Origin: Variovorax sp. EL159
GTDB taxonomy: Bacteria > Pseudomonadota > Gammaproteobacteria > Burkholderiales > Burkholderiaceae_C
Length of the DNA: 64,000 nucleotides
Assembly (NCBI RefSeq): GCF_900100965.1
Contig: NZ_FMUJ01000002.1
Coordinates: 679,869 to 743,868, forward strand
Reading direction: 5' to 3'
The notes under the pieces are model-generated. The model saw only the letters and a program-made list of their open reading frames with translations. It was not told the origin of the DNA and ran no database searches. The position numbers were made by a program, and so were the translations under genes. Shown here in pieces: positions 1 to 8,463 of the stretch (position 1 is its first letter; the number at the start of each line of letters is the position of its first letter).

Positions 1-822
1 GTGACCGCGACCGACACGACCAAGGTGGCCAACACCTCGGCCACCGCCGCATCGACCGGTGCCGACCTGAACGGCAAGGCCGCGCAGGACGCGGCCCGCC
101 AGATCCGCGAGCGGCTGGCCGATTGCGCGGCCGAGCGTCACGGCGGCAAGGCCGGCGAGGTGCGCTTTGCGAACGACAAGGTCGAGGTCAACGGCAAGTC
201 GCTGGCTTTCAGCACCGTGGTGGGCGAGGCCTATCTCGACCGCAAGCAGCTGTGGTCCGACGGCTTCTATGCCACGCCGGGCCTGAGCTGGGACAAGGAC
301 AAGATGCAGGGCCGCCCGTTCTACTACTTCGCCTACGGCGCGGCAGTGAGCGAGGTGATCGTCGACACGCTCACCGGCGAATGGAAGCTGCTGCGCGCCG
401 ACATCCTGCACGACGCGGGCAAGTCGCTGAACCCGGCCGTGGACATCGGCCAGGTCGAAGGCGCCTTCATCCAGGGCATGGGCTGGCTCACCACCGAAGA
501 GCTGGTGTGGCATCCGCAAAGCGGCAAGCTCACCACGCACGCCCCCAGCACCTACAAGATCCCGACCGCCAACGACTGCCCGCCCGTCTTCAACGTGCGC
601 CTGTTCGAAGGCCAGAACTTCGAGGACTCGATCCACCGCAGCAAGGCGGTGGGCGAGCCGCCGCTCTTGCTGCCGTTCTCGGTGTTCTTCGCGATCCGCG
701 ATGCGGTGTCGGCGGCCGGCGACCACAGGGTCGATCCGCCGCTGAAAGCGCCGGCCACGAGCGAGTCGATTCTTCGTGCCGTGACCGCTGTCCAGGCAGC
801 GCCATCCGCATCGGTCGAATGA
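1..822 (+). CDS. xdhB: Xanthine dehydrogenase molybdopterin-binding subunit, C-terminal part (5' end outside window)
   Basis: This is the C-terminal 273 residues of the large molybdenum-cofactor subunit that oxidises hypoxanthine to xanthine and urate in the cytoplasm. The frame is open from the first base. The first codon happens to be GTG, but family members are about 780 residues long, so it is not the real start. Typical XdhB segments are present: ATDTTKVANTSATAAS near the edge, GQVEGAFIQGMGWLTTEE around residues 150-167, and KAVGEPPLLLPFSVFFAIRDA near the end. That last segment carries the glutamate of the molybdenum site. A purine permease, a BMP importer and purine deaminases follow, which supports the purine role. 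Identification is firm; only the 5' end is missing. Confidence 0.95.
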   Translation: MTATDTTKVANTSATAASTGADLNGKAAQDAARQIRERLADCAAERHGGKAGEVRFANDKVEVNGKSLAFSTVVGEAYLDRKQLWSDGFYATPGLSWDKDKMQGRPFYYFAYGAAVSEVIVDTLTGEWKLLRADILHDAGKSLNPAVDIGQVEGAFIQGMGWLTTEELVWHPQSGKLTTHAPSTYKIPTANDCPPVFNVRLFEGQNFEDSIHRSKAVGEPPLLLPFSVFFAIRDAVSAAGDHRVDPPLKAPATSESILRAVTAVQAAPSASVE

Positions 823-825
823 AAA

Positions 826-855
826 CGGGCCGTGCTCGCACGGTCCGAGCGTTCT
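826..855 (+). terminator. Probable terminator after xdhB
   Basis: A 9-bp stem (826-834 with 839-847, one G-T pair) closes a CTCG tetraloop four bases after the xdhB stop. It is followed by a short T-rich stretch (AGCGTTCTTACTT). The U-run is weak, so this could also be an attenuating hairpin. Confidence 0.5.
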
Positions 856-914
856 TACTTCATCCAAATGCCGCGCTGTATAACTGTTCGCACAGACAAG
901 AAAGGTGTGAACAG
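852..914 (+). promoter_or_regulatory. Candidate promoter and operator of the LysR gene
   Basis: TATAAC at 879-884 is a good -10 box, with TTACTT at 855-860 as a possible -35 (18-bp spacing). Directly after the -10 lies an inverted repeat, CTGTTCGCAC (884-893) and GTGTGAACAG (905-914), matching at 9 of 10 positions with an 11-bp spacer. The right arm covers the ribosome binding region of the ATG at 917. This layout suits autorepression by the LysR protein, but binding is inference. Confidence 0.45.
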
Positions 915-916
915 CC

Positions 917-1897
917 ATGAGAGACCAGGCGCTTTTCGACAAGATCGACTTACACCTCATCCGGGTGCTTCACACCGTGCTGACCGACCGCAGCGTCTCG
1001 CGCGCCGCCATTCGCCTGGGCATGTACCAGCCGGCCGTCTCGGCCGCGCTGAAGCGCCTGCGCGAGCTGTCGGGCGATCCGCTGCTGGTGCGCTCGGGCT
1101 CGGGCATGGTGCCGACCGATGCGGGGCTGCGCATGATCGAGCCGGCCGCGAGCATTTTGCGGGCGGCCGAGATGTTGTTCTCGGATGCGCGCGGCTTCGA
1201 GCCGCAGTCGGCCGCCACCACCTTTCGCATTGCGGCCAGCGACTACATGGACCCGCTGTTCCTGCCGATGCTGGTGGCGCAGGTCAAGCGCGAGGCGCCG
1301 CTGTGCCAGATCGAGATCCATGCGCTGTCGCCCGACTCCGACTACCACGGCCATCTGGCGCTGGGGCAGGTCGACCTGGTGATCGGCAACTGGCTCAAGC
1401 CGCCGGAAGACCTGCACATGGCGCGCCTGTTCGGCGACGAGGTGGTGTCGCTGGTCAACCAGGACCATCCGGCGGTGCGCCGCGGCTGGGACCTGGAGAC
1501 CTGGCTCACGGCCGAGCACATCGCACCCACGCCCATGCACCCGGGTGGGCGCGGCATCATCGACCAGATGCTCGACGAGCTGGGGCGGCAGCGCAACATC
1601 ACCGCGCGCTGCGCGCACTTCAGCCTCATTCCCGACATGGTGGCGTCCAGCCTGCTGGTGCTGACCACCGGCCGCCAGTACTGCGAGCGCTTCGCGGCGC
1701 GGCTGCCGGTGAAGATCCTCGATTGCCCGGTGGCGCTGCCGCGCCTCATGTACTACCAGCTCTGGCACGAACGCACCCATTCGTCGAGTTCGGCGCGCTG
1801 GCTGCGCGAATGCATCAAGGACGTGGCGGCGTCGCTGCGGCCACCGCATTCCGCCGTCGCGCGGCCGCCCGCCACCCCTGAGACATCCGATCCCTGA
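917..1897 (+). CDS. LysR-family transcriptional regulator
   Basis: This 326-residue protein has an N-terminal winged helix (about residues 8-67; the recognition-helix region reads SRAAIRLGMYQPAVSAALKRLRE). A LysR substrate-binding domain follows (about 95-300). The start at 917 has AAAGGTG just upstream. It sits between xdhB and the NCS2 purine permease on the same strand, so it probably controls purine use; the effector is unknown. A 9/10 inverted repeat in its leader is a candidate self-operator. The C-terminal tail after about residue 305 is proline and alanine rich and probably disordered. The family call is firm; the target genes are inferred. Confidence 0.9.
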   Translation: MRDQALFDKIDLHLIRVLHTVLTDRSVSRAAIRLGMYQPAVSAALKRLRELSGDPLLVRSGSGMVPTDAGLRMIEPAASILRAAEMLFSDARGFEPQSAATTFRIAASDYMDPLFLPMLVAQVKREAPLCQIEIHALSPDSDYHGHLALGQVDLVIGNWLKPPEDLHMARLFGDEVVSLVNQDHPAVRRGWDLETWLTAEHIAPTPMHPGGRGIIDQMLDELGRQRNITARCAHFSLIPDMVASSLLVLTTGRQYCERFAARLPVKILDCPVALPRLMYYQLWHERTHSSSSARWLRECIKDVAASLRPPHSAVARPPATPETSDP

Positions 1898-1973
1898 GAG
1901 CTTCCCGTTCGCGCCGGCGTCGTGAGCGGGGCAACGATGAAAACCGCCACAACAACAGCTGGAGACAAGCTAA

Positions 1974-3374
1974 ATGAGTACGTTTGAACAGGCGCCGAAA
2001 GACGCCGAGCCCCGCGCGTCGGGGCATGTCGAGTCCGCGCGTCCGCGTGCGGCTGTGGGCAGCGCAAGCGGCTCAGGTCTGCTTGAACGCGTGTTCAAGC
2101 TCAGCGCGCACAACACCACCGTGCGCACGGAAGTCATCGCGGGGCTCACCACCTTCCTGACGATGGCCTACATCATCTTCGTGAACCCGTCGATCCTCGG
2201 CGACGCGGGCATGCCGAAGGGCGCGGTCTTCGTGGCCACCTGCCTGATCGCGGCGCTGGGCACGCTCATCATGGGCCTGTATGCCAACTACCCGATCGCG
2301 ATGGCGCCGGGCATGGGCCTGAACGCCTACTTCGCCTACGTCGTGGTGCTGGGCATGGGCTACACGTGGCAGGTCGCGCTGGGCGCGGTGTTCATCTCGG
2401 GGTGCCTGTTCCTGATCGTGACGGTCACCGGGTTGCGGGAGCTTTTCATCGCAGGCATACCGCAGTCGCTTCGAACGGCGATCACGGTGGGCATCGGCAT
2501 GTTCCTGGCGCTGGTCGCGCTCAAGGGCGCGGGCGTGGTCGCGGCATCGCCGGCCACCTTCGTCACGCTGGGCGACCTGCACTCGCCACCGGTGGTGCTG
2601 GCCACGCTGGGCTTTCTCATCATCGTGACGCTGGACAGGCTCAAGGTGCGCGGCGCCATCCTGATCGGCATCATCACGGTGACCGTGCTGTCGTTCTTCT
2701 TCGGCGGCAACAAGTTCCACGGCGTGTTCGACGCACCGCCGTCCATCGCACCGACCTTCATGCAGCTCGACATCCTGGGCGCGCTCAAGGGCGGCATCCT
2801 GAACGTGGTGCTGGTGTTCTTCCTGGTCGAGATGTTCGACGCTACCGGCACGCTGATGGGCGTGGCCAAGCGCGCGGGCCTGCTGGTGCCGGGCAAGATG
2901 GAGCGCATGAACAAGGCGCTGCTGGCCGACAGCGGCGCGATCTTCGCGGGCTCGCTGCTCGGTACCTCGAGCACCACGGCCTACGTGGAAAGCGCGGCGG
3001 GCGTGCAAGCGGGCGGCCGTACCGGCCTTACGGCCGTGGTGGTGGCGGTACTGTTCCTGGCCTGCCTGATGATCTCGCCGCTGGCAGGCTCGGTGCCGGC
3101 CTATGCCACCGCGCCGGCGCTGCTCTTCGTGGGCTGCCTGATGCTGCGCGACCTGGTCGAGCTCGACTGGGAAGACACCACCGAGGTGATCCCGGCCGCA
3201 GTGACCGCGCTGGCGATGCCTTTCACCTACTCGATCGCCAACGGCCTGGCGTTCGGCTTCATCACCTACGCCGTGCTGAAGCTGTGCACCGGCCGGGCAC
3301 GGGAAGTGCATGCGATGGTCTGGGTCATCGCCGCCGTGTTCCTGTTCAAGTTCGCCTACGTCGGCGGGCATTGA
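1974..3374 (+). CDS. NCS2-family purine permease (AzgA/GhxP type)
   Basis: This is a 466-residue inner-membrane proton-coupled purine transporter. After a hydrophilic N-terminus (1-40) it shows the AzgA-type core: TTFLTMAYIIFVNPSIL (about 59-75), MAPGMGLNAYFAYVVVLGMG, then FLVEMFDATGTLMGVAKRAG and GTSSTTAYVESAAGVQAGGRTG. The last two form the substrate-site regions of COG2252 proteins. AzgA/GhxP relatives carry adenine, guanine or hypoxanthine rather than xanthine or urate. The start at 1974 follows a GGAGA ribosome site. Position beside xdhB and a nucleoside ABC importer supports purine uptake. Which base it prefers cannot be read from sequence. Confidence 0.92.
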   Translation: MSTFEQAPKDAEPRASGHVESARPRAAVGSASGSGLLERVFKLSAHNTTVRTEVIAGLTTFLTMAYIIFVNPSILGDAGMPKGAVFVATCLIAALGTLIMGLYANYPIAMAPGMGLNAYFAYVVVLGMGYTWQVALGAVFISGCLFLIVTVTGLRELFIAGIPQSLRTAITVGIGMFLALVALKGAGVVAASPATFVTLGDLHSPPVVLATLGFLIIVTLDRLKVRGAILIGIITVTVLSFFFGGNKFHGVFDAPPSIAPTFMQLDILGALKGGILNVVLVFFLVEMFDATGTLMGVAKRAGLLVPGKMERMNKALLADSGAIFAGSLLGTSSTTAYVESAAGVQAGGRTGLTAVVVAVLFLACLMISPLAGSVPAYATAPALLFVGCLMLRDLVELDWEDTTEVIPAAVTALAMPFTYSIANGLAFGFITYAVLKLCTGRAREVHAMVWVIAAVFLFKFAYVGGH

Positions 3375-3424
3375 TGCAGTGAACTGAGCAAAGCGCCGTC
3401 GGGCGCCGATGGTCGCGGGGACAC

Positions 3425-3441
3425 GCTATTAAACTGATAGC
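3425..3441. repeat. Short intergenic palindrome GCTAT/ATAGC
   Basis: GCTATTAAACTGATAGC is an imperfect palindrome with 5-bp arms (3425-3429 and 3437-3441). It lies between the NCS2 permease and the BMP-importer ATPase. A close relative occurs at 28630-28646. Similar AT-rich palindromes are scattered in Comamonadaceae intergenic DNA (recalled, not searched). Confidence 0.5.
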
Positions 3442-3489
3442 TGTTCCCGCTTTGTTGCTGTTGAACGAGACAAACCCACGAAACCCGGC

Positions 3490-5013
3490 ATGACAACCCC
3501 CAGACTCCAGCTCGCGCACATCACCAAGCGGTACCCCGCGGTGGTGGCCAACAGCGACATCTCCCTGGCCGTGCAGCCCGGCGAAATCCACGCCGTGCTC
3601 GGCGAGAACGGCGCCGGCAAGTCGACCCTGATGAAGATCATCTACGGGTCGGTCAAGCCCGACGAAGGCACCGTCACCTTCGACGGCCAGCCCGTCAACC
3701 TGCGCAACCCGCAGCAGGCCCGGGCGCTGGGCATCAGCATGGTGTTCCAGCACTTCAGCCTGTTCGACACGCTCACGGTGGCCGAGAACGTGTGGCTGGG
3801 GCTCGACAAGTCGCTGCAGCTGGCCGAGGTGGCGCGCAGCATCACGGCCAAGGCGAGCGAGTACGGGCTGGACATCGACCCCTCGCGGCCGGTGCACACG
3901 CTGTCGGTGGGCGAGATGCAGCGCGTCGAAATCATCCGCGCGCTGCTGACCAACCCCAAGCTGCTGATCCTCGACGAGCCGACCTCGGTGCTCACGCCGC
4001 AGGCGGTCATCAAGCTTTTCACGGTGCTGAACAAGCTGGCTTCCGAAGGCTGCAGCATCCTGTACATCAGCCACAAGCTGCACGAGATCCGCGAGCTGTG
4101 CACCGCCTGCACCGTGCTGCGCGGCGGCAAGGTGACGGGCGTGTGCAATCCGCAGAACGAGAGCAACGAATCGCTCTCGCGGCTGATGATCGGCAGCGAG
4201 CCGCCGCCGCTGAAGCACCGGCCGGTGCATGCGGGCGCGGTGGCGCTGCGCGTCAAGGGCCTGTCGCTGGCGCGGGAAGACCAGTTCGGTGTCGACCTCG
4301 AGGGTGTGTCCTTCGAGGTGCGGGCCGGCGAGGTGGTCGGCGTTGCCGGCGTCTCGGGCAACGGCCAGAAGGAATTGCTCTACGCGCTGTCGGGTGAAGA
4401 CGTGCGCGCCGAGCCCGCGATGGTGCAGGTGTTCGACAAGCCAGCCGGGCGGCTGCGCCCGCGCGCACGGCGCGCGCTGGGCCTGCACTTCGTGCCCGAA
4501 GAACGGCTGGGCCGCGGCGCCGTGCCCACGCTGGGGCTGGCGCACAACCTGCTGCTCACGCGTGGCAACGCGGTGGGCAAGGGCGGCTGGATCAACACCG
4601 CCGCGCTCGACCGCCATGCGCGTTCCATCATCGAGCGCTTCAACGTCAAGGCCGGTGGGCCGCATGCGGCGGCGCGCTCGCTGTCGGGCGGCAACCTGCA
4701 GAAATTCATCGTCGGCCGCGAGATCGATGCCAACCCCAAGCTCTTCATCGTCTCGCAGCCGACCTGGGGCGTGGACGTGGGCGCGGCCGCGCTGATCCGC
4801 GGCGAAATTCTTGCGTTGCGCGATGCCGGCTGCGCCGTGCTGGTGGTCAGCGAAGAGCTGGACGAGCTGTTCGACATCAGCGACCGGCTGCATGTGATCG
4901 CCAAGGGCCGGCTCTCGCCCTCGATCGACCGCGCGGCGGCCACGCTGCCGCAGATCGGCGAATGGATGAGCGGCCTGTGGCAGGCGCAGGCGAAGGAGGC
5001 GGCTCATGCTTAA
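3490..5013 (+). CDS. BMP-type nucleoside/purine ABC importer, double ATPase subunit
   Basis: This 507-residue ATPase has two fused nucleotide-binding domains, as in the ribose/YufO-NupO class. Domain 1 is canonical: Walker A GENGAGKST (38-46), signature LSVGEMQRVE (138-147) and Walker B LLILDEPT (158-165). Domain 2 is degenerate, as usual for the family: the P-loop reads GVSGNGQKE and the Walker B region reads LFIVSQPTWGVD (about 418-429), lacking the catalytic Glu, while signature LSGGNLQK (398-405) is kept. It overlaps the first permease gene by 8 bases and is followed by a second permease and a PnrA-like lipoprotein. Together these form a complete importer, probably for nucleosides or purines given the neighbours. 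Confidence 0.93.
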   Translation: MTTPRLQLAHITKRYPAVVANSDISLAVQPGEIHAVLGENGAGKSTLMKIIYGSVKPDEGTVTFDGQPVNLRNPQQARALGISMVFQHFSLFDTLTVAENVWLGLDKSLQLAEVARSITAKASEYGLDIDPSRPVHTLSVGEMQRVEIIRALLTNPKLLILDEPTSVLTPQAVIKLFTVLNKLASEGCSILYISHKLHEIRELCTACTVLRGGKVTGVCNPQNESNESLSRLMIGSEPPPLKHRPVHAGAVALRVKGLSLAREDQFGVDLEGVSFEVRAGEVVGVAGVSGNGQKELLYALSGEDVRAEPAMVQVFDKPAGRLRPRARRALGLHFVPEERLGRGAVPTLGLAHNLLLTRGNAVGKGGWINTAALDRHARSIIERFNVKAGGPHAAARSLSGGNLQKFIVGREIDANPKLFIVSQPTWGVDVGAAALIRGEILALRDAGCAVLVVSEELDELFDISDRLHVIAKGRLSPSIDRAAATLPQIGEWMSGLWQAQAKEAAHA

Positions 5014-6157
5014 GCTCGAACCCCGCCCGGAGCTGTCGCGCTTCTGGACCTATGCCTCGCCGATCCTGGCGTTGCTCATCACCGTGCTGATCGGCGTGGC
5101 GCTGTTCGCCGCGCTCGGCAAGGACCCGGTCAAGGGCCTGCTGGTGTTTTTCTACGAGCCCATCAAGAGCGGCTATGCGATTGGCGAACTGATGGTCAAG
5201 GCCACGCCGCTGCTCATCATTGCGCTGGGGCTGGCCGTGTGCTTTCGCTCCAACGTCTGGAACATCGGCGCCGAAGGGCAGTTCGTGTTCGGTGCCATCG
5301 CGGCGGGCGGCGTCGCGCTGCTGGCCGACAAGAACACCGGGCAATGGATCGTCGCGGCCATCCTGGTCGCGGGCATCGTCGGCGGCATGGTGTGGGCGGG
5401 CATCGTCGCGTTCCTGCGCGACAAGTTCAACGCCAACGAGATTCTCGTGAGCCTGATGCTGGTCTATGTCGCCACGCTGCTGCTGGGCTACATGGTCTTC
5501 GGCCCGTGGAAAGACCCGCACGGCTACAACTTTCCGCAGACCAAGACCTTCGAGGCGGTCACTCAGATTCCGAGGCTCTTCAAGGGCTCGCGGGTGAGCA
5601 TCGGGCTGGTCATCGCGCTGGTGGGCGCGGGCGCGCTCTGGGTGTTCTTGTTCCGCACGCGGGCCGGCTTTGCGCAGCAGGTCGGCGGGCTTGCGCCCGC
5701 GGCCGCGCGCTATGCGGGCTTTTCGGCGCGGCGCGCGGTGTGGATCGCACTGCTGACCTCGGGCGGCGCGGCTGGCCTGGCCGGTGCGCTCGAAGTGGCC
5801 GGGCCGCTCGGGCAGCTCACGCCGTACGTGCCGGCGGGCTACGGCTTCGCGGCCATCATCGTGGCCTTCGTCGGGCGGCTGCATCCGGTGGGCATGGTGT
5901 TCTCGGCCATCCTCATGAGCATGTTCTATATCGGCGGCGAGCTGGCGCAGTCGCGGCTCGGGCTGCCGAAGTCACTGACGGGTGTGTTCCAGGGCCTGCT
6001 GCTGTTCACGCTGCTGGCGTGCGACACGCTCATCGCCTACCGCATCCGGCGCAAGGCGGCCCTGAAGGCCGCGGCCGCCGGCATGACCACCGCTTCGCTG
6101 CAAGCCAGCACGCCCATCACCGCGCCCGTTGCGCGCCCGACCGAGGGAGCCCTCTGA
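5006..6157 (+). CDS. BMP-type ABC importer permease 1
   Basis: This 383-residue inner-membrane permease has about 8-10 hydrophobic segments and the family hallmarks NIGAEGQFVFGAIAAGG, FNANEILVSLMLVYVA and GYGFAAIIVAFVGRLHPVGM. The start overlaps the ATPase stop by 8 bases, which suggests translational coupling. The gene ends directly before the second permease. In the family the two permeases form the heterodimeric channel fed by a PnrA-type lipoprotein. The C-terminal 25 residues (alanine and threonine rich) look like a cytoplasmic tail. Confidence 0.92.
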   Translation: MLKLEPRPELSRFWTYASPILALLITVLIGVALFAALGKDPVKGLLVFFYEPIKSGYAIGELMVKATPLLIIALGLAVCFRSNVWNIGAEGQFVFGAIAAGGVALLADKNTGQWIVAAILVAGIVGGMVWAGIVAFLRDKFNANEILVSLMLVYVATLLLGYMVFGPWKDPHGYNFPQTKTFEAVTQIPRLFKGSRVSIGLVIALVGAGALWVFLFRTRAGFAQQVGGLAPAAARYAGFSARRAVWIALLTSGGAAGLAGALEVAGPLGQLTPYVPAGYGFAAIIVAFVGRLHPVGMVFSAILMSMFYIGGELAQSRLGLPKSLTGVFQGLLLFTLLACDTLIAYRIRRKAALKAAAAGMTTASLQASTPITAPVARPTEGAL

Positions 6158-6158
6158 C

Positions 6159-7079
6159 ATGGACAGCTACGCACTCCTGCTCGGCTCCACCCTGAGCGCG
6201 GGCACCGTGCTCGCCATCGCGGCACTGGGCCTGCTCATCAACGAGAAGGCCGGCATCGTCAACCTCGGTGCCGAGGGCATGATGCTGTGCGCCGCCATCG
6301 CGGGCTTCGCGACGGTGGTGACCACGCACAACCCCTGGCTCGGCTTTCTCGCCGGCATGGCGGCGGGTGCCTTGCTCGCGGCCTTCTTCGGTGTGCTGGT
6401 GATCTGGCTCAACACCAACCAGTACGCGACCGGGCTGGCGCTGAGCCTGTTCGGCGTCGGCTTCTCGGCCTTCGCGGGCATCAACTTCGTGCAGGCCAAG
6501 CTGCCCGAAAGTGCCTCGTACGCGATCCCGGTGCTGGGCGACATTCCGCTCGTGGGCCCGGCGCTGTTCCGCCATCACCCGATGGTGTATTTCGCGGTGC
6601 TGCTGACCTTCGCGCTGATCTGGTTCCTGTACCGCACGCGCGCCGGGCTGGTGCTGCGCTCGGTGGGCGAATCGCCCGAGTCGGCGCATGCGCTGGGCTA
6701 CCCGGTGCGGCGCATCCGCTTCATGGCGGTGATTGCCGGCGGCGCGCTGTGCGGCCTGGCGGGCGCGTACCTCTCGACGGTGTACACGCCGCTGTGGGTC
6801 GAGGGCATGGTCGCGGGTCGCGGCTGGATCGCGCTGGCGCTCACCACCTTCGCCACCTGGCGGCCCATTCGCGTGCTGCTGGGCGCCTACCTGTTCGGCG
6901 GCGTCTCGATGCTGGGCTTTCACCTGCAGAGCAGCGGTGTCGACGTGCCACCCCAGTTCCTCAGCATGCTGCAGTACATCGCGCCCATCGTGGTGCTGGC
7001 GCTGATCTCGCGCAACCCGGCGTTCATTCGCATCAACATGCCGGCTTCCATAGGAAAACCGTTCTACACCGGCTCATAA
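6159..7079 (+). CDS. BMP-type ABC importer permease 2
   Basis: This 306-residue permease starts at the ATG at 6159, one base after the previous stop, with GAGGGAGC as ribosome site. An in-frame ATG at 6129 lies inside the upstream gene and is less likely. Hallmarks are ALGLLINEKAGIVNLGAEGMMLCAAI near the N-terminus, TNQYATGLALSLFGVG, and RAGLVLRSVGESPESAHALGYPVRRIR, the coupling-helix region. It pairs with permease 1 to make the transmembrane channel. The BMP lipoprotein gene starts 49 bases downstream, so the four genes form one operon. Confidence 0.92.
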   Translation: MDSYALLLGSTLSAGTVLAIAALGLLINEKAGIVNLGAEGMMLCAAIAGFATVVTTHNPWLGFLAGMAAGALLAAFFGVLVIWLNTNQYATGLALSLFGVGFSAFAGINFVQAKLPESASYAIPVLGDIPLVGPALFRHHPMVYFAVLLTFALIWFLYRTRAGLVLRSVGESPESAHALGYPVRRIRFMAVIAGGALCGLAGAYLSTVYTPLWVEGMVAGRGWIALALTTFATWRPIRVLLGAYLFGGVSMLGFHLQSSGVDVPPQFLSMLQYIAPIVVLALISRNPAFIRINMPASIGKPFYTGS

Positions 7080-7128
7080 TACCGTTCTCGTTTTTTTGCC
7101 AACCTGTCCTTTTTGAGGATTTCCGACA

Positions 7129-8304
7129 ATGAATGATCTGAACAAGCGCTCCCTGCTCAAGCTCGCCGCCTTCACCGCGGTGGCTTCGGCGGCCCTCATG
7201 GGCTGCGGCAAGAAAGAAGAAGCGGCAGCACCGGCCGCGGCACCCGCGGCCCCCGCGCCCGTGGCAGCCGCACCGGCTCCGGCCACCACCGCGCCGCTGA
7301 ACATCGCATTCGCCTATGTCGGCCCGGTGGGCGACGGCGGCTGGTCGTTCGCGCACGACAACGCCCGCAAGGCGCTCGAGAAGGAATTCGGCGACAAGAT
7401 CAAGACCACCTTCGTCGAAAGCGTGCCCGAAGGCGCCGACGCCGAGCGCGTGTTCCGCGACTTCGTGAGCCAGGGCAACAAGCTGGTCTTCGGCACCACC
7501 TTCGGCTACATGGAGCCCATGCTCAAGGTCGCCGCCGACGCCAAGGACGTGAAGTTCGAGCACGCCACCGGCTACAAGACCTCCGAGAACATGCGCACCT
7601 ACGACAGCCGCACGTACGAAGGCGCATACATGGCCGGCGTGATCGCCGGCTCGATGACCAAGAGCAACACGCTCGGCGTGGTCGGCTCGGTGCCGATTCC
7701 TGAAGTGCTGCGCAACATCAACAGCTTCACGCTGGGTGCGCAGTCGGTCAACCCGAAGATCACGACCAAGGTCGTGTGGGTGAACGAATGGTTCAGCCCG
7801 CCCAAGGAAACCGAAGCCGCCACCGCCCTCATCAACGGCGGCGCCGACGTGCTGTTCCAGAACACCGACTCGCCCGCCGTGCTGAAGACGGCGCAAGAAA
7901 AGGGCAAGCGCGCCTTCGGCTGGGATTCGGACATGACCGCCTACGGCCCCAAGGCCCACCTGGCATCGGCCGTCATCAACTGGACCCCGTACTACATCAA
8001 GGCCACCCAGGAAGCCCTGGACGGCAAGTGGACCACCGGCCAGAGCTGGTGGGGCGTGAAGGAAGGCGCCATCGACCTCGTGTCGATCGCCGACGACGTG
8101 CCGGCCGAAGCCAAGGCCAAGGTCGATGAAGTGAAGAAGGGCCTGAAGGACGGCAGCTTCGTGATCTGGAAGGGCCCGATCCTGGGCCAGGACGGCAAGG
8201 AAGTGGTCGCCAAGGATGCCGTGGCCGACGACAAGTTTCTGTCGGGCGTGAACTTCTACGTCAAGGGCGTGGAAGGCAAGGTGCCGGGCGGCGACAAGAA
8301 GTAA
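7129..8304 (+). CDS. BMP/PnrA-family lipoprotein, substrate-binding subunit
   Basis: This 391-residue periplasmic lipoprotein captures nucleosides or purines for the adjacent importer. A signal peptide ends in a lipobox (ALMGC, lipidated Cys about residue 25). A flexible linker rich in Ala and Pro (about 29-58) follows, then the BMP domain starting LNIAFAYVGPVGDGGWSFAHD. Typical BMP segments are VFGTTFGYMEP and VWVNEWFSPPKE, the latter lining the ligand cleft. The TGAGGA ribosome site lies just before the ATG. A strong terminator follows, marking the end of the purine import operon. A paralogue without transporter genes lies at 20543-21643. Confidence 0.93.
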   Translation: MNDLNKRSLLKLAAFTAVASAALMGCGKKEEAAAPAAAPAAPAPVAAAPAPATTAPLNIAFAYVGPVGDGGWSFAHDNARKALEKEFGDKIKTTFVESVPEGADAERVFRDFVSQGNKLVFGTTFGYMEPMLKVAADAKDVKFEHATGYKTSENMRTYDSRTYEGAYMAGVIAGSMTKSNTLGVVGSVPIPEVLRNINSFTLGAQSVNPKITTKVVWVNEWFSPPKETEAATALINGGADVLFQNTDSPAVLKTAQEKGKRAFGWDSDMTAYGPKAHLASAVINWTPYYIKATQEALDGKWTTGQSWWGVKEGAIDLVSIADDVPAEAKAKVDEVKKGLKDGSFVIWKGPILGQDGKEVVAKDAVADDKFLSGVNFYVKGVEGKVPGGDKK

Positions 8305-8328
8305 AGCAGCCACAGGCTGATTAATTCA

Positions 8329-8360
8329 CGGGCCACCCCTGCAAAGGGGTGGCCCGTTTT
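8329..8360 (+). terminator. Rho-independent terminator of the BMP importer operon
   Basis: A perfect 12-bp GC-rich stem (8329-8340 with 8345-8356) closes a GCAA tetraloop and is followed by TTTT. It starts 24 bases after the lipoprotein stop. This is the clearest terminator in the window. Confidence 0.93.
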
Positions 8361-8387
8361 AAATTGTGCAGGGCCTTGTGGGTCTAC

Positions 8388-8437
8388 GATGAATTCGCAT
8401 TGCCGGCGCGCACCTTCGCCGGCCATGCGAATTCATC
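8388..8437 (+). repeat. Long near-perfect inverted repeat (21-bp arms) before the M15 peptidase gene
   Basis: The arms at 8388-8408 and 8417-8437 are reverse complements at 20 of 21 positions, with an 8-base loop. Both arms contain GCGAATTCATC or its complement, next to a CGCCGGC core. It lies 26 bases before the ATG at 8464 and is not followed by a U-run, so it is not an ordinary terminator. It could be an extra transcription barrier, an RNA structure in the leader, or the scar of a mobile element. Confidence 0.85.
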
Positions 8438-8463
8438 AATAAGACTTTCAGGGAGAGATCAAC

